From Manduca sexta (lineage: Eukaryota; Arthropoda; Insecta; Lepidoptera; Sphingidae), in contig NC_051121.1 in the NCBI RefSeq assembly GCF_014839805.1, forward strand, positions 3,703,116 through 3,767,115: 64,000 nucleotides of DNA, read 5' to 3'. The notes under the pieces were generated by a model. It had not been told where the DNA came from, searched no databases, and worked only from the letters and a program-made list of their open reading frames with translations. Both the position numbers and the translations under genes were made by a program. Position 1 is the stretch's first letter. Every line of letters begins with the position of its first letter. Shown here in pieces: positions 1 to 9,739 of the stretch.

Positions 1-170
1 ATAATTAAAATCGTACTGAAATTATATCATCAATAATTATTACTGGTAACCGCCCAATGGTCTAAATTTGATGATATTGATTTTCTACTGCAATCTTTGT
101 AACTTTAATTATGACAAATCGAACAACCCGTGCGCGCAATGTGCTAAAAATGGTATAGGTTTTTCTCGAC

Positions 171-262
171 GCACATATTCACGCCTTTTGCTCCCGATTG
201 GGTAAGCAGAAGTGCTTCTGATACATCCATTTTCGCCGTGTGTAATCCGTTCTATAATATGA
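171..262 (-). repeat. tRNA-derived SINE, family H, fragment
   Basis: This matches the tail half of family H in antisense. It opens with the ACGCCTTTTGCTCCCGA phrase, followed by a GTAAGCAGAAGTGC phrase, and both recur at 16.13 and 38.35 kb. The tRNA-like head is missing. Similarity was judged by eye. Confidence 0.5.
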
Positions 263-358
263 AGTATAATTATAAAGATTATAAACAGTGCAATTTTTAG
301 TTAATAATTATGGTACTTAGACTAAAATACTTTGAAAAACGCAATGTTTAGCATTTTA

Positions 359-603
359 TTAATTTAATTCGCAATAACGTACAGAAACATAATTCAAAAT
401 GAAAACAGTAATGCTTGTATTAGAGATATTTCGGAAATATGAACAGCTGATTGACAGCTGCCATGTTAGTCTTTCATAATATAATATCTGACCAGACATA
501 CTATTTTGTGAGAGGTATCCCTGTTGGAGAGCGGGAACTAAGTTAGTATAACTTGGATCACATGGTTGAGTAATTTCTTCATGACTATATAAATTGTACT
601 TAC
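359..603 (-). other. splice-like segment with open frame, uncertain exon
   Basis: Read on the minus strand, positions 603 to 521 look like an 83-nt intron: GTAAGT at the 5' end, a TACTAAC branch-point-like box, a pyrimidine-rich stretch and CAG at the 3' end. The next 53 codons (520 down to 362) are open and end in TAA, with AATAAA a few bases further on. The unspliced frame is also open for 83 codons. The sequence upstream is a family A repeat from base 637, so any first exon would be interrupted or repeat-derived. I recognise no protein family. This may be coincidence. Confidence 0.2.
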
Positions 604-636
604 AATTCATTAATATTCATAAAAATTTGTGGTGAG

Positions 637-925
637 TTTTTTTTATTGCTTTGAATGACGAAAAAAGGTTGCCTTTCGACTAATGGTAAGCGATACGACC
701 GCCCATAAACAGTAGAAACACCATCCAACATCTTAAATTACAAAGTATTGTTTGGTATTCCACTGCGCTCGCCATCCTGAGACTTGAGATGTTAAGTCTC
801 ATCATGTCTAGTAAACTGGCTACAATGTTCTTCAAACTGGAACACAACAGTGACTACACATTGCTGCTTGGCGGCAGAAGTAGACATTGCGGTGGTACCT
901 ACCTACTCTCACATATGAGAGAAAA
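637..925 (-). repeat. SINE-like element, family A
   Basis: This is a nearly full copy of a roughly 310-bp repeat. The plus strand starts with a T run, then TTGCTTTGAATGACGA and GTAAGCGATACGACCGCCC, and ends near ACATATGAGAGA. The sense strand is taken as the one with the A-rich tail, so the copy lies on minus. Relatives are at 2.55, 28.48, 36.18 and 53.22 kb. The short open frame at 789-1025 falls inside it and is not a gene. Confidence 0.75.
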
Positions 926-1270
926 GGTACATTGTTGTCGCCACTTTTTTTATTTAAAATCAGAACAAGAAATTAGTTCTATACTCGATCAAAAAATAGC
1001 AAGACTTTTATTTCCTATTCAATAACAAAGTTACATAACAATAGACTTCTTAAAGGGTCATCACACTCAATCAGCGGCTAATTTAAATGGCTGCCGCACG
1101 CTATGATGTCATTTTCTATTATGTACATTGTACTGCAATTGCGTCACTCAGAGGAAACGTTTATAACAGGCATTGGCTATTTATACTATTGCGGGTCCAA
1201 TGCCTGTTTGTGACATAAACTGAAGTTACGCGAGGAAGATGGGGCCGTGCGTTTAATGTGCAAATACTAT

Positions 1271-1497
1271 TATTATTGGATAGGATGAGAAAAGCGACCT
1301 CACTGATGGTAAGTGGAGTGGGGTCCAATAGAATGTCGACTGATGAGATTACTCCTTGATAGTCGACACAATGCCAGCCTGATGATTGGGATGTATACAG
1401 ACTGATCCTGGAACGCGACACGTGGGCCACTATGTCGGGCTTTAACATCTTGTGTACGGTGGTCGCTATCCGGGTTGATATAAAATGTTTTTGACAT
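1271..1497 (-). repeat. SINE-like element, family C
   Basis: One of about ten family C copies. Diagnostic phrases are GATGGTAAGTGGAGTGGGG, GTCGACACAAT and GTGTACGGTGGTCGCTATCC. Sense is defined by the A-rich tail seen in other copies and runs on minus. Short open frames on minus at 1161-1497 are by-products of the repeat. Confidence 0.7.
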
Positions 1498-2234
1498 GCT
1501 TATAAATAACTTATTTAGATTACTTTATTCTTAGCATCGGATTGAAGATAAATATTGAGATCGTAAATTGAAAACGGCTGATAGGGGCTGATGAGACACA
1601 CTAATCACAATTCACAGGTTAAAAATTATAATATTACCGGTTATAAGTTAAACGTTTAAAAAATAACACGTTAAATTAAAAGTTAAAAATAACTATTAAT
1701 GAGTAATATTACATAAAAAGGATTAATGTATTTAATGTTATTGTTATTACATTTAACAAATAAGCGTTAGGTAAATTTACTTTATTAATTGATATTATTT
1801 GTTACAACTATTATTGTAAGATTGGTTTTCAATTAAATTTAAAAAATATACAGATAGCATTATGTCCATAAGTTATAACTTTTTATCTAAATTGCAATAA
1901 TTATTAATGTGATTAGCAGTAAAATTCTTAATCAATTAAATGAATAGTTTTAACTTTAAATGATTTCTATTCGAGACGTATATATACAAGCTGAATCCGG
2001 ACGAACAAACGTGGACTATGGCGGCTTCTAGTTCCTAATTAAAAAATACTCATCCACAGTTGTTATAGCGAGATATCAATTGTAGATACGGTAAAGAAAC
2101 ATTACATAATATGTCGAAAATAAATATAAAAAGGTAATAAAATCCTTCGCTGAGTGACTTGACGCGACGATCTACATTTTACGACAAACATGACATTTAC
2201 TGACATCGCTCGTGTTCACTGGAATTATGTTAAG
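1498..2234. other. AT-rich stretch, nothing recognised
   Basis: Very AT-rich, with no open frame of note, no inverted termini and no similarity to other parts of the window that I could find by eye. Confidence 0.5.
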
Positions 2235-2355
2235 ACTAGCTTTTGCCTGCGGTTTCGCGCGGAACTGTGAGAAATATTAAATAATAGGATATGTCCTGGG
2301 GTTAAAGTTTTGTACCGAATTTCAATGCTTATTTCTGTCGTTAAGCGGTATATGT
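2235..2355 (-). mobile_element. Helitron-like 3' end fragment
   Basis: The plus strand reads ACTAGCTTTTGCCTGCGG, the reverse complement of a ...AAAGCTAG|T terminus preceded by a GC-rich arm (CCGCGCGAAACCGCAGG). This is the structure of non-autonomous lepidopteran Helitrons. Internal phrases TACCGAATTTCAATG and ATAGGATATGTCC match the body of that class. The 5' terminus is not identified. A related degraded piece lies at about 2491-2545. Confidence 0.5.
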
Positions 2356-2544
2356 AATGGTACCGATTTGAGACATTAGACATTATTAGTTTGTATTAGA
2401 GCACATGATTGAATGAGCGAATTTCCGCGCCATATAGTTCTTTGTAACTCAACTTTGTTTGCAGTTTCTGTTTAACAAGGTGGTGCTCCTAGTTCCACTC
2501 GCGTGAAACACTTTCCTGGGACAAAAGTCTGTCTCTGGGACCAA

Positions 2545-2740
2545 ATTTTTTTTGTTGTTTTGAATGACGAGACGAGCTTGCCTTCGCCTGATCGTAAGCG
2601 ATACGGCCGCCCATAAACAGTAGAAATACCATCCAACACCTTGAATTACAAAGTATTGTTTGCTATTCCACTGCGTTCGCCATCCAGAGCCATGAGATGT
2701 TAAGTCTTATTATGTCCAGTAGTTACATTGGCTACAATGC
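2545..2740 (-). repeat. family A SINE-like element, truncated
   Basis: The tail half of family A, from the T run through GAATGACGAGACGAGCTTG to TTACATTGGCTACAATGCC, where similarity stops. The head half is missing. Confidence 0.7.
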
Positions 2741-2863
2741 CTAAATAAAATAGGATATATCTCTTATATCTCAAGGTTATTCGGTATCAAACTATATAAA
2801 AATCAGTGCAATCGTTTAACCGTGAAAGCGTTGCAGAATTATTTTGGTATTAATATAGTATTA

Positions 2864-2985
2864 GCTTTTGCCCGGGGCTATGTCCGCGTGAAAAAGTTTT
2901 TCCGGGACAAAAGTCACACTACATATTTTCCGGGGTCAAAAGTGGCCTTTGTCCCTTCCTAGGGACTCAAACTATCGGTAGTTGT
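2864..2985 (-). mobile_element. Helitron-like 3' end fragment, degraded
   Basis: TATTAGCTTTTGCCCGGGGC is the reverse complement of a degraded GCAAAAGCTAATA end (CTAA instead of CTAG). It is followed by CCGCGTGAAAAAGTTTTTCC, the usual sub-terminal sequence of the class. Confidence 0.4.
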
Positions 2986-3200
2986 CGAAGTAACTTCTCT
3001 TGGGTTAAGAGCATGTTAAAAATAGATGATCAGTATCGATTATTGTTATAAATTTTGTGGATTAAAAACGTTTTAGATGGATAATTAATCACCTAACTAA
3101 TAATATTTCAAAGAAAAGTCAGCAGTAATATTGCATGTTATTTTTCGAAAAAAAGACGTTTTTATTTTGTAGGTACACATTAATATATAATAAAAAAAAT

Positions 3201-3335
3201 TGAGGAAATCTGCATACATGTAGGAATTTTGAGGATGTGTGAAGTCTACCAATCCACACTAGGTCAGCGTGGCGGAATAAGAAGTGGGACAGTATATAAT
3301 ATAGGGCCGATATATTATTATATTCATATACTAAA
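3201..3335 (+). repeat. tRNA-derived SINE, family B, 3' half
   Basis: Body and tail of family B: GAGGAAATCTGCATAC, GTGTGAAGTCTACCAATCC, GGTCAGCGTGG and GTGGGACAGTATATAATA. A segment near the tail that normally reads CCTAATCCCTCTCAG is deleted. The open frame at 3229-3417 is inside the repeat. Confidence 0.65.
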
Positions 3336-3821
3336 CAAAGATACAGCTACGCGACAAAATCCATCCCATCAAAGTAGAAAATTACCAAATTGTACTTCAT
3401 ATTGTGTCCCGTTCTGATTGTGTTCTGATGGAATACGTGAGTCTCCTGAATTAATGTTTATTGTTCCCGTCCGAAGCTTGTTCGTTTTATTTTAATTGAT
3501 TTATCTGTTTCTTCTTTGTTTTGACTGTTTAAATATTTAATTGTAATGTGGGTAATGTTTGCCTGGTTAGTTAGTTAATCCAAAATGTATTATAGTTCTA
3601 AAATCAGTTACGCTATCATGGCCGTCGCCAGGGGGGAGCAAGGGGTGGTCAGCTGCGATTAGATTCAACATAAGTATACATATAATTCAACACAAGTATA
3701 CATACATCATTTTTTTATGCACTTGCGTTTAATTAAGTTAATCACTATATATAAATTTCCGCTTTGACTTCTACTCCCCTATCTCCTCATAAGTTGAAAG
3801 CCGGCGACGCCCGTTTTGCTG
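3336..3821. other. no recognised feature
   Basis: Mixed AT-rich DNA. There is a short direct repeat (AAGTATACATA at about 3672 and 3696). No coding signal seen. Confidence 0.4.
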
Positions 3822-4053
3822 TGGTAGCATATATTTTATAACCACCCGAACAGCAACCACCGTACACAAGGTAAAACCCGAAATAGTGACTCACGTAAGT
3901 GTGTCGCGTTCCGACTTCAGCCAGTGTCGGGTCCAACAGGCCGGCATAATTGTGTCGACTGACTAAGGGTAATCATCTCTCGTCACTGGACATTCTGAAC
4001 TCAACTCTACGTACCATCAGGAGCAGTAAGGTCACTGCTGCGAACGTATAAAA
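3822..4053 (+). repeat. SINE-like element, family C
   Basis: Sense-orientation copy: GGTAGCATATATTTTATA at the head, CAACCACCGTACACAAGG, GGCCGGCATAATTGTGTCG, ACCATCAGGAGCAGTAAGG, then a GTATAAAAAAAG tail. The A-rich tail here fixes the sense strand for the family. Confidence 0.7.
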
Positions 4054-4089
4054 AAAGACGACCGTTAAAAATGGTATGACTATCATTCG

Positions 4090-4455
4090 TTAAGGCGATA
4101 CCTCAAGGTCCATTTTCATACATTTTGTTTCGGCTTTAATCTGGGTAACTAAACAAGTATTGGCAAGTAAAGAATTTAAATTCACGTCTAGTTAGTGATT
4201 AGTTCTCGCAGTTGAAAGAAAAATGTAAAAATAATTAATAATCATGGATATTTCGGCCTTTAAAATTTCGTCATATTAAATTTTAAAGGCCGAAATATCC
4301 ATGATTATTAATTATTTTTACATTTTTCTTCAACTGCGAGAACTAATCACTAACTAGACGTGAATTTAAATTCTTTACTTGCCAATACTTGTTTAGTTAC
4401 CCAGATTAAAGCCGAAACAAAATGTATGAAAATGGACCTTGAGGTATCGCCTTAA
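4090..4455. mobile_element. foldback (hairpin) transposable element, copy 1
   Basis: Almost the whole 358-bp unit (4094-4451) is one inverted repeat. The left arm runs to about 4268 and the right arm mirrors it to 4451, with a loop of about 9 bases (CGTCATATT). TTAA flanks both sides (4090-4093 and 4452-4455), which fits a TTAA target duplication. The arms differ by about one inserted A (GAAAG in the left arm against GAAG in the mirrored right arm). The outermost GGCGATACC is mirrored exactly at the right end. No coding capacity. A second copy is at 20.66 kb. A piggyBac-type mobiliser is suggested only by the TTAA. Confidence 0.85.
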
Positions 4456-4469
4456 AATAAATTTCACCA

Positions 4470-4648
4470 GGGCCCTTATTCTCTATCTCACACGTTATTT
4501 TGACAGTGCGTAACAAGCACGCAACACAACGCGTCATGTTTAGGACTATAGAGATTTGGCTTACAGAATACCATTCTACGCACATTTCTCGAAGATAACA
4601 TGACACGGCCGCGTTACGCGCTTACACTATCATACAGAATAAGGGCCC
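4470..4648. mobile_element. MITE with GGGCCCTTATTCT inverted ends
   Basis: The left end GGGCCCTTATTCTCTAT is mirrored at the right by GGGCCCTTATTCTGTAT (reverse complement), about 17 bp with one mismatch. The unit is 179 bp and non-coding, and it starts 14 bp after the foldback element. No clear target duplication was found, so the superfamily is open. The minus frame at 4406-4606 spans the junction and is not a gene. Confidence 0.6.
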
Positions 4649-6149
4649 AGTATTCCATTATCAACAAGATCGCAAATTGCAACTAGATGTTGAATCATAA
4701 CAAAAGACGTTACCTTTCTGTTCGCCGAGTGGTTTAAAAATCACAAAAGGAAATCCCCGAAGCTAAGGCTTTGATGTCATAAATCTAATCCCTCCTATCC
4801 TGCAATCCAGCATGGCTGTAGTTAGATTTGCTGGAGCTGTACTCTGGGGATTCTAGCTTGCGGCTGTTATGTTACTTTTTGAAAAATTTATAATGCTTTG
4901 ATTAATATTGTGGTTTAGTATTTGGTTGAAAATGATTTGGTTTATTGTGTTGGCTGAATGATTGTGAATTTTAATTGAATAAACGATTTTTTTTTTAATC
5001 TTGTTAAGAATATTAAATTAGTTCAATACTGGTGCTTTAAGCGGTCATCCACAAAAGTAGATAAACAAATTCAGAATTTCAAATCGCTTCTGCACATCAA
5101 CTTCAATCAAAATATATTTTTTATATATCTAAAACAAATTTAACCCTCTGAAATTTATTTAAGTGATGACAAACGATTCTTGACACGGACACAAAAGTTT
5201 AAAGGTGATTTTAAATTTACAATTCGTTCAGCAGGTTTTGTGGTGGACTACGTTTAATGTTGCTAAGATTACTACTGAGAATCAAGTATCGAAATCTTCT
5301 ATTAAACACCCCTTAACCTAGAATCTACGATCACCAATCCACACCAATAAATTCCAAGCATATAACCATAGCACCCGACGAAAATTGAATCCGCATACAT
5401 GAATACTCGCACGTGTTAAGATCCAGTTTGACTATGAGAGCTACGGATACTTCAGTTAGCCACGGCAGCTATTTCAGCTACAAATTGCGCTGGAATGGAA
5501 CACTTAGGTTTAGAGGCTAAACCAGGCAAGCGATTCCCACCTTAGTGATCATTTTAATTGGATTGCCAAGATTGAATTAATTAATGACTTAGGCGACATC
5601 TGTTGGTAGATAAAGGAACTAAGTGCTGAGCAACACAATCATTATCTTGATTGGTCGATTGGACCCTTACCTTATTCCACAAACATTTCGTCATCAATTA
5701 AAAAATTGTATAATTCTATCCCGCATTTCTGAAGTTTATTTATTTATTATATTTAAGTCTAAATCGGCACCTAGCCGCTTCAGGGGTTTAAGCAAAGGTA
5801 CGCCAATTTCTTCTTGACGTTAAAGTGGAGAATAAATTGTATATAGATTGGCTAAGGTGGTGATTAAAATTATTTATTGGTTAGCCCTTATAATAAATAC
5901 TAAAGTTCCAGTTTAATAAGAATAAATTGTATGAAATATTTTTTATAGATATATTATCTATCAATTAACTGTTGATTTTAATATCCCATCCTAATCGCCG
6001 TTTCGATCTGTCGTGAAAATAGGCCAATCAGAACTGAATTCTTTTGACATAACATTTACCAATGACTTATTTTGATTAGTTTATTCCCTGGATCGATGCA
6101 AAGATCTAGATTGCAATTGGATATTAAAATCGATCGTCATCGACATTCT
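4649..6149. other. 1.5 kb without recognised features
   Basis: AT-rich DNA with no convincing open frame. The 64-codon plus frame at 5623-5817 does not begin with ATG and has no recognisable motif. No inverted termini or similarity to the numbered families was seen. Confidence 0.4.
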
Positions 6150-6330
6150 GAGCTGAGTATTGGTAGGTTCCGGGTTCGAATCCATCAACGACTTAATATT
6201 TACAATCCTACGTGTCAGATTTGGACGAAACTTGGTACAGAGGTACGCCACGTCCCGCATTAGCATATACACTACTTTTTATCCCAGAAAAATCTACGCG
6301 GGGACTTTTCTTCCGGGAAATTTATCGAGT
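6150..6330 (+). repeat. tRNA-like box B joined to Helitron-like body, degraded
   Basis: GGGTTCGAATCC at about 6172 is a good Pol III box B, suggesting a tRNA-derived SINE head. It runs into TTTGGACGAAACTTGGTAC and TTTATCCCAGAAAAATC, phrases of the Helitron-like bodies elsewhere in the window. Probably nested fragments. Frames on both strands here are by-products. Confidence 0.35.
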
Positions 6331-6605
6331 CTTGTAATAGTTTTACATAAAATTGCATGACGTAAACGATTAGGTTTCCCTCGATTAACATGCTTGTAAA
6401 GCCTGGATTACATGATGTCAACTTAACTTATATGGCGACTTTTTTTACTCGACGTTATTCAACGGTTTCTAAGTTAGAAATATCCATTAACATTACGTGT
6501 TTCTATAGCCTTTAAGACGAGTAAGAATCTAAATTTTTTAAACTTACACCTTATTTTAGATGGAAACGCATCTGACGTCCTACTCGATCTTATATGGTTT
6601 ACTTT

Positions 6606-6763
6606 TGCTGGTGGTAGTATTTTATATCCGCTCGGATAGCGACTAGGTGTTAAAACCCGCCATAGTGGCCCACGTAAGTGTCGCGTTCCGAGATCAGCCT
6701 GTGTAGGTTCCAACAGGCCGGTATAATTGTGTCGACTGTCGAGAGGTAATCATCTGTCTGTAT
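6606..6763 (+). repeat. SINE-like element, family C, internally deleted
   Basis: Head (TATTTTATATCCGCTCGG), CCCGCCATAGTGGCCCACG, AACAGGCCGGTATAATTG, then directly a TGTATAAAAAAAATG tail. The stretch between the GTAATCATCTCTCG region and the tail is deleted. Confidence 0.7.
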
Positions 6764-7260
6764 AAAAAAAATGAGGTGATGAGGTCAGAGTCTATATCCA
6801 AATGCATCGTGAACAAATACTAGTCAAGTTAGGTGCATTTTTACTTCAAAAAATCAAATTCAGAGCTCATACATATACAGTAGATTAAAGGCGACTAGAA
6901 GTCAGTCAGTCATAGTAATAAGTTGTTTCATGACAAACTGACGTGCGCGGAGCCTTAAAATCTACTTTACTAATAAACGTCAATCAAGGCATCGCAAAAT
7001 AGTCCTAAATGCAACTATATACGTGTGAATATTACGTAACATACAGCCAAGTGTCACACTACCTGACAATCTAATTTCATCAGAGGTTGTCTCGGGAGGA
7101 TTTTCCCTCCGCAAGATCCGGATTCGCTCAATTCAATATACTTACATGCATTGTATTTTAGTTATAAAGGTCTATTCGCTAGAGAGAAACGGATTTAGCA
7201 TTAAATTAATTTGTTTTAACATTGTAAAAGAAATAAACTCACATCACGCCTTAATACTCA
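6764..7260. other. no recognised feature
   Basis: AT-rich, non-coding. The only structure noted is GGGAGGATTTTCCCTCC near 7095, a short imperfect dyad. Confidence 0.4.
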
Positions 7261-7420
7261 AAAGAGTTGCAACCAGGGCACCCATTCTTTGCCTATGTTC
7301 TGTCCCATGATGAGAAAGGGGTTAGTCTATCGCGATATCAGCAGAAAAAGCTAATATTACTTTACCTGATCCGGGATTCGAACCAGGACCTTAGAGACTT
7401 AGTAATTCGGCTGGGGTAGT
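7261..7420 (-). repeat. tRNA-derived SINE, family H
   Basis: Antisense copy: CAGGGCACCCATTCTTTGCC, TGTCCCATGATGAGAAAGGG, and the antisense box B CCGGGATTCGAACCAGG near 7372, then a tRNA-like head to 7420. The middle is shortened. A second antisense box B-like sequence (GAATCGAACCTAG) sits at about 7571. Confidence 0.6.
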
Positions 7421-7950
7421 TTCCCCATCGCGAAAACCGTTGTGACCGGCTTTATCATGATTATAGAGGCTGAATGAGTTTGTTAAACGACTAATAAATC
7501 ATGTTCTCTTAGCAATCTTTAATGCCTTAAAAAGCTTAAATATTCCATATTTATAATGTACCCCTACCGAAGAATCGAACCTAGAACACACATTTAAAAG
7601 ATGATGAATAAGACGATTTTATAAAAAGTTACATCAATAAAATAATCGATTGTTTGAGTTTCAATTTAGACAATGGATAACTTTATTGAAAAATCAACCT
7701 AACAGTAATATGATAAGGTACCACAATAGAACTCAAGTTTAAACAGAGTATTTGTCCTCAAGTGCGGGACATAACATTTTACCCGCGCATTGTACTCCCG
7801 CGGGCGCTCAGCACTCTCGCAAAATCGAATTCACAATATTACACGTCTTACAATACTGTCTTTTGTTTGTGTAGTTACGGCAGCTTTCCGATTGAGTTAT
7901 TGGTAATATTTGTTAAAAAGTACACTTACGACTTTTATCCACTAAGGGTT

Positions 7951-8275
7951 AGGCGGCGATAGCCTAGTTGGGTGTGGAACGGACTGCCGAGACGAATGTC
8001 CGCAGGTTCAAATCCCAAGGGCACACACCTCTGACTTTTCTAAAAAATCATGTGTGTATTCTTTGTGAATTTAGCATTTGCTTTAACGGTGAAGGAAAAC
8101 ATCGTTAGGAAACCTGCACATCAGAGAAGTTCTCTGTGGAATTTCGAAGGTGTGTGTAGTCTACCAATCCGCACTAGGCCAGCGTGGTGGACTAAGGCCT
8201 AATCCCTCTCAGTAGTAGAGGAGGCCCGTGCTCAGCAGTGGGACAGTATATAATACAGGGCTGATATTATTATTA
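7951..8275 (+). repeat. tRNA-derived SINE, family B, full length
   Basis: The best copy in the window, about 325 bp. The head contains a box A-like AGCCTAGTTGGGTG (7961) and box B GGTTCAAATCC (8005-8015), as expected for an internal Pol III promoter. The body contains AACGGTGAAGGAAAACATCG and TCTACCAATCCGCACTAGG. The tail is GGGACAGTATATAATACAGG with ATT repeats. It resembles the Metulj SINE class of butterflies as I recall it. The name is tentative. Confidence 0.8.
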
Positions 8276-8430
8276 AGGGGTAGGCAGAAGAGAAACTTGT
8301 GCACCCACCTTCCTCCTTGTTTATTAGAGTATAGGCACTGGTGCACCTACTTTCTACTGTATCCCATAATGTGGAAGATAAGATAAGAGCGAGCCTGTCG
8401 CCATATCGGATACAATTCCAGAAATTGACT
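8276..8430 (-). repeat. tRNA-derived SINE, family H, tail part
   Basis: Begins directly at the ATT-rich tail of the preceding SINE: AAGGGGTAGGCAGAAGAG, GTGCACCCACC, CCCATAATGTGGAAG and GCGAGCCTGTCGCCATATCG. The tRNA-like head is missing. The abutment suggests insertion into the older tail. Confidence 0.6.
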
Positions 8431-8539
8431 TACACAAACGATATTTTATAGCAAGCTGACTTCTGCAAAGATCATTGGCGATTTTTTTATGGAATTCACA
8501 AATATCTATGAAACATACTATGTGATACATTATATTTGA

Positions 8540-8615
8540 TTAATGCCGAGGGTCAATCATCTCTCGTCAGTTGATATTCTATTGGACCCCACTACACCAT
8601 GCAATGGCACATTGT
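8540..8615 (+). repeat. family C fragment
   Basis: GGTCAATCATCTCTCGTCAG, then ATTCTATTGGACCCCACTAC, the part of family C before the tail. Both ends are lost. Confidence 0.55.
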
Positions 8616-8943
8616 CGTGTTCGATTAAGAAAAGGCTTCTAATAATTATTAGAATCGTCATTGTTCTTTTCAAGATTGCAGGACTTGCAGCATAGTACAG
8701 CATTATTGAAATATTGCCTCTTATGTAAACGTATCTAGAAATTCTTGCGCAATATATTGCAGCGAGAACTTGCGAGTTTAAACTTCCTTAATAAACTAAA
8801 TGTATGTGAAGCGTCAGTTTTGTACCTCGCATTTCAAACTACAAAGTTCGGAACCTCGTTACTTCTGAAGTACCAATAAACAGGAGTTGCTGAAGATACC
8901 GTTCTTTAAGTAAAATGAGACGAGATTGCTTAAATTGAGATGT

Positions 8944-9204
8944 TTTTATAAAGCTGAGGAGTTTGTTTGTATGCGCTAATCTCAGGAACTACTGGTTTGA
9001 ATTGAAAAATTCTTTAAGTATTGAATAGACTATTTATTGAAGGCTTTATAACATAACGCTAGGACCAATAGGAGCGTAGAATCAATAAAAAAAATTGCAT
9101 AAACGAGTATAATTTATTCCTTTGAAGAGCTTTCGTTGAGTGTGCTGCGTAGTCGGTTAAAATTACGCAAAAACATGTATGACGGATTTGTTCCTCTTAA
9201 ACAG

Positions 9205-9209
<5 letters not shown>
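8944..9209 (+). mobile_element. Helitron-like 5' half
   Basis: AAAGCTGAGGAGTTTGTTTG and GCGCTAATCTCAGGAACTAC, then GGACCAATAGGAGCG, match the 5' part of the short Helitrons whose antisense copies are at 40.94-41.23 and 54.75-54.92 kb. The 3' CTAG terminus is not seen. Confidence 0.5.
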
Positions 9210-9254
<45 letters not shown>

Positions 9255-9330
9255 TATAAATAGTCCCCAGCCGCGTCTCGAAAACTACCAACGAATTTCG
9301 ATAAAATTTGGTATGGATATAGACTTTGGA
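9206..9330 (+). mobile_element. Helitron-like 5' end with expanded TA tract
   Basis: TCTAA (9206) leads into about 19 TA units (9210-9247), then an AT-only tail, CCCCAGCCGCGTCTCG and ATAAAATTTGGTATGG. Helitrons of this group start TCTATA, so the TA tract lies inside or at the 5' end. Truncated on the right by a SINE fragment. Confidence 0.4.
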
Positions 9331-9405
9331 GCAGTGGAACGGACTGCTGTGACGAAGGTCCGCAGATTCAAAATATAAATCACACACATCCCATTTAGTA
9401 TGTGT
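9331..9405 (+). repeat. family B SINE head fragment
   Basis: CAGTGGAACGGACTGC, GACGAAGGTCCGCAG and TATGTGTATGTATTAAC match the first quarter of family B. The box B is damaged (CAGATTCAAAATA). Confidence 0.5.
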
Positions 9406-9419
9406 ATGTATTAACATAC

Positions 9420-9735
9420 ATAAATTTACATTTCTGTTCTAAAAGCAGGGCTGTCTTACCCGGAGATGCATGGCACCCGGGCAGAAGGCCTATAAGGGCG
9501 CAAGTCGATCTACCGCCAAAAAAAGGTCGCTGGATGAGTGAGCGCCTAATTTTGATCTTCTCGACGCTAATAAAAAAAGCAACATTTTTTTTTGTTAGCA
9601 AGCGCAGTCTGATTTTTCGCCTTAGCGTCCAATATGGTTGGGACAGACCTGCCTCAAAGGAGCAAGCAGTATCATCTTTCTGTGAATGTAGATTACCACC
9701 GACATCCTCTCCGATCCAAATCCGATACAAATTTT
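9420..9735. repeat. unclassified block open on both strands
   Basis: About 315 bp of higher GC than its surroundings, with overlapping frames of about 112 codons on plus (9402-9740) and 111 on minus (9395-9730). Neither begins with a convincing ATG context or shows a known domain. The block lies between SINE debris and AT-rich DNA. It is probably a transposable-element fragment. I cannot name it. Confidence 0.35.
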
Positions 9736-9739
9736 ATTA

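Noticed and set aside
6474..6713. 79-codon minus frame, like those at 1161-1497, 30046-30228, 41709-41918 and 42683-42874
   Set aside because: All are the same reading of family C repeats, with stops at different places. Not a conserved gene.
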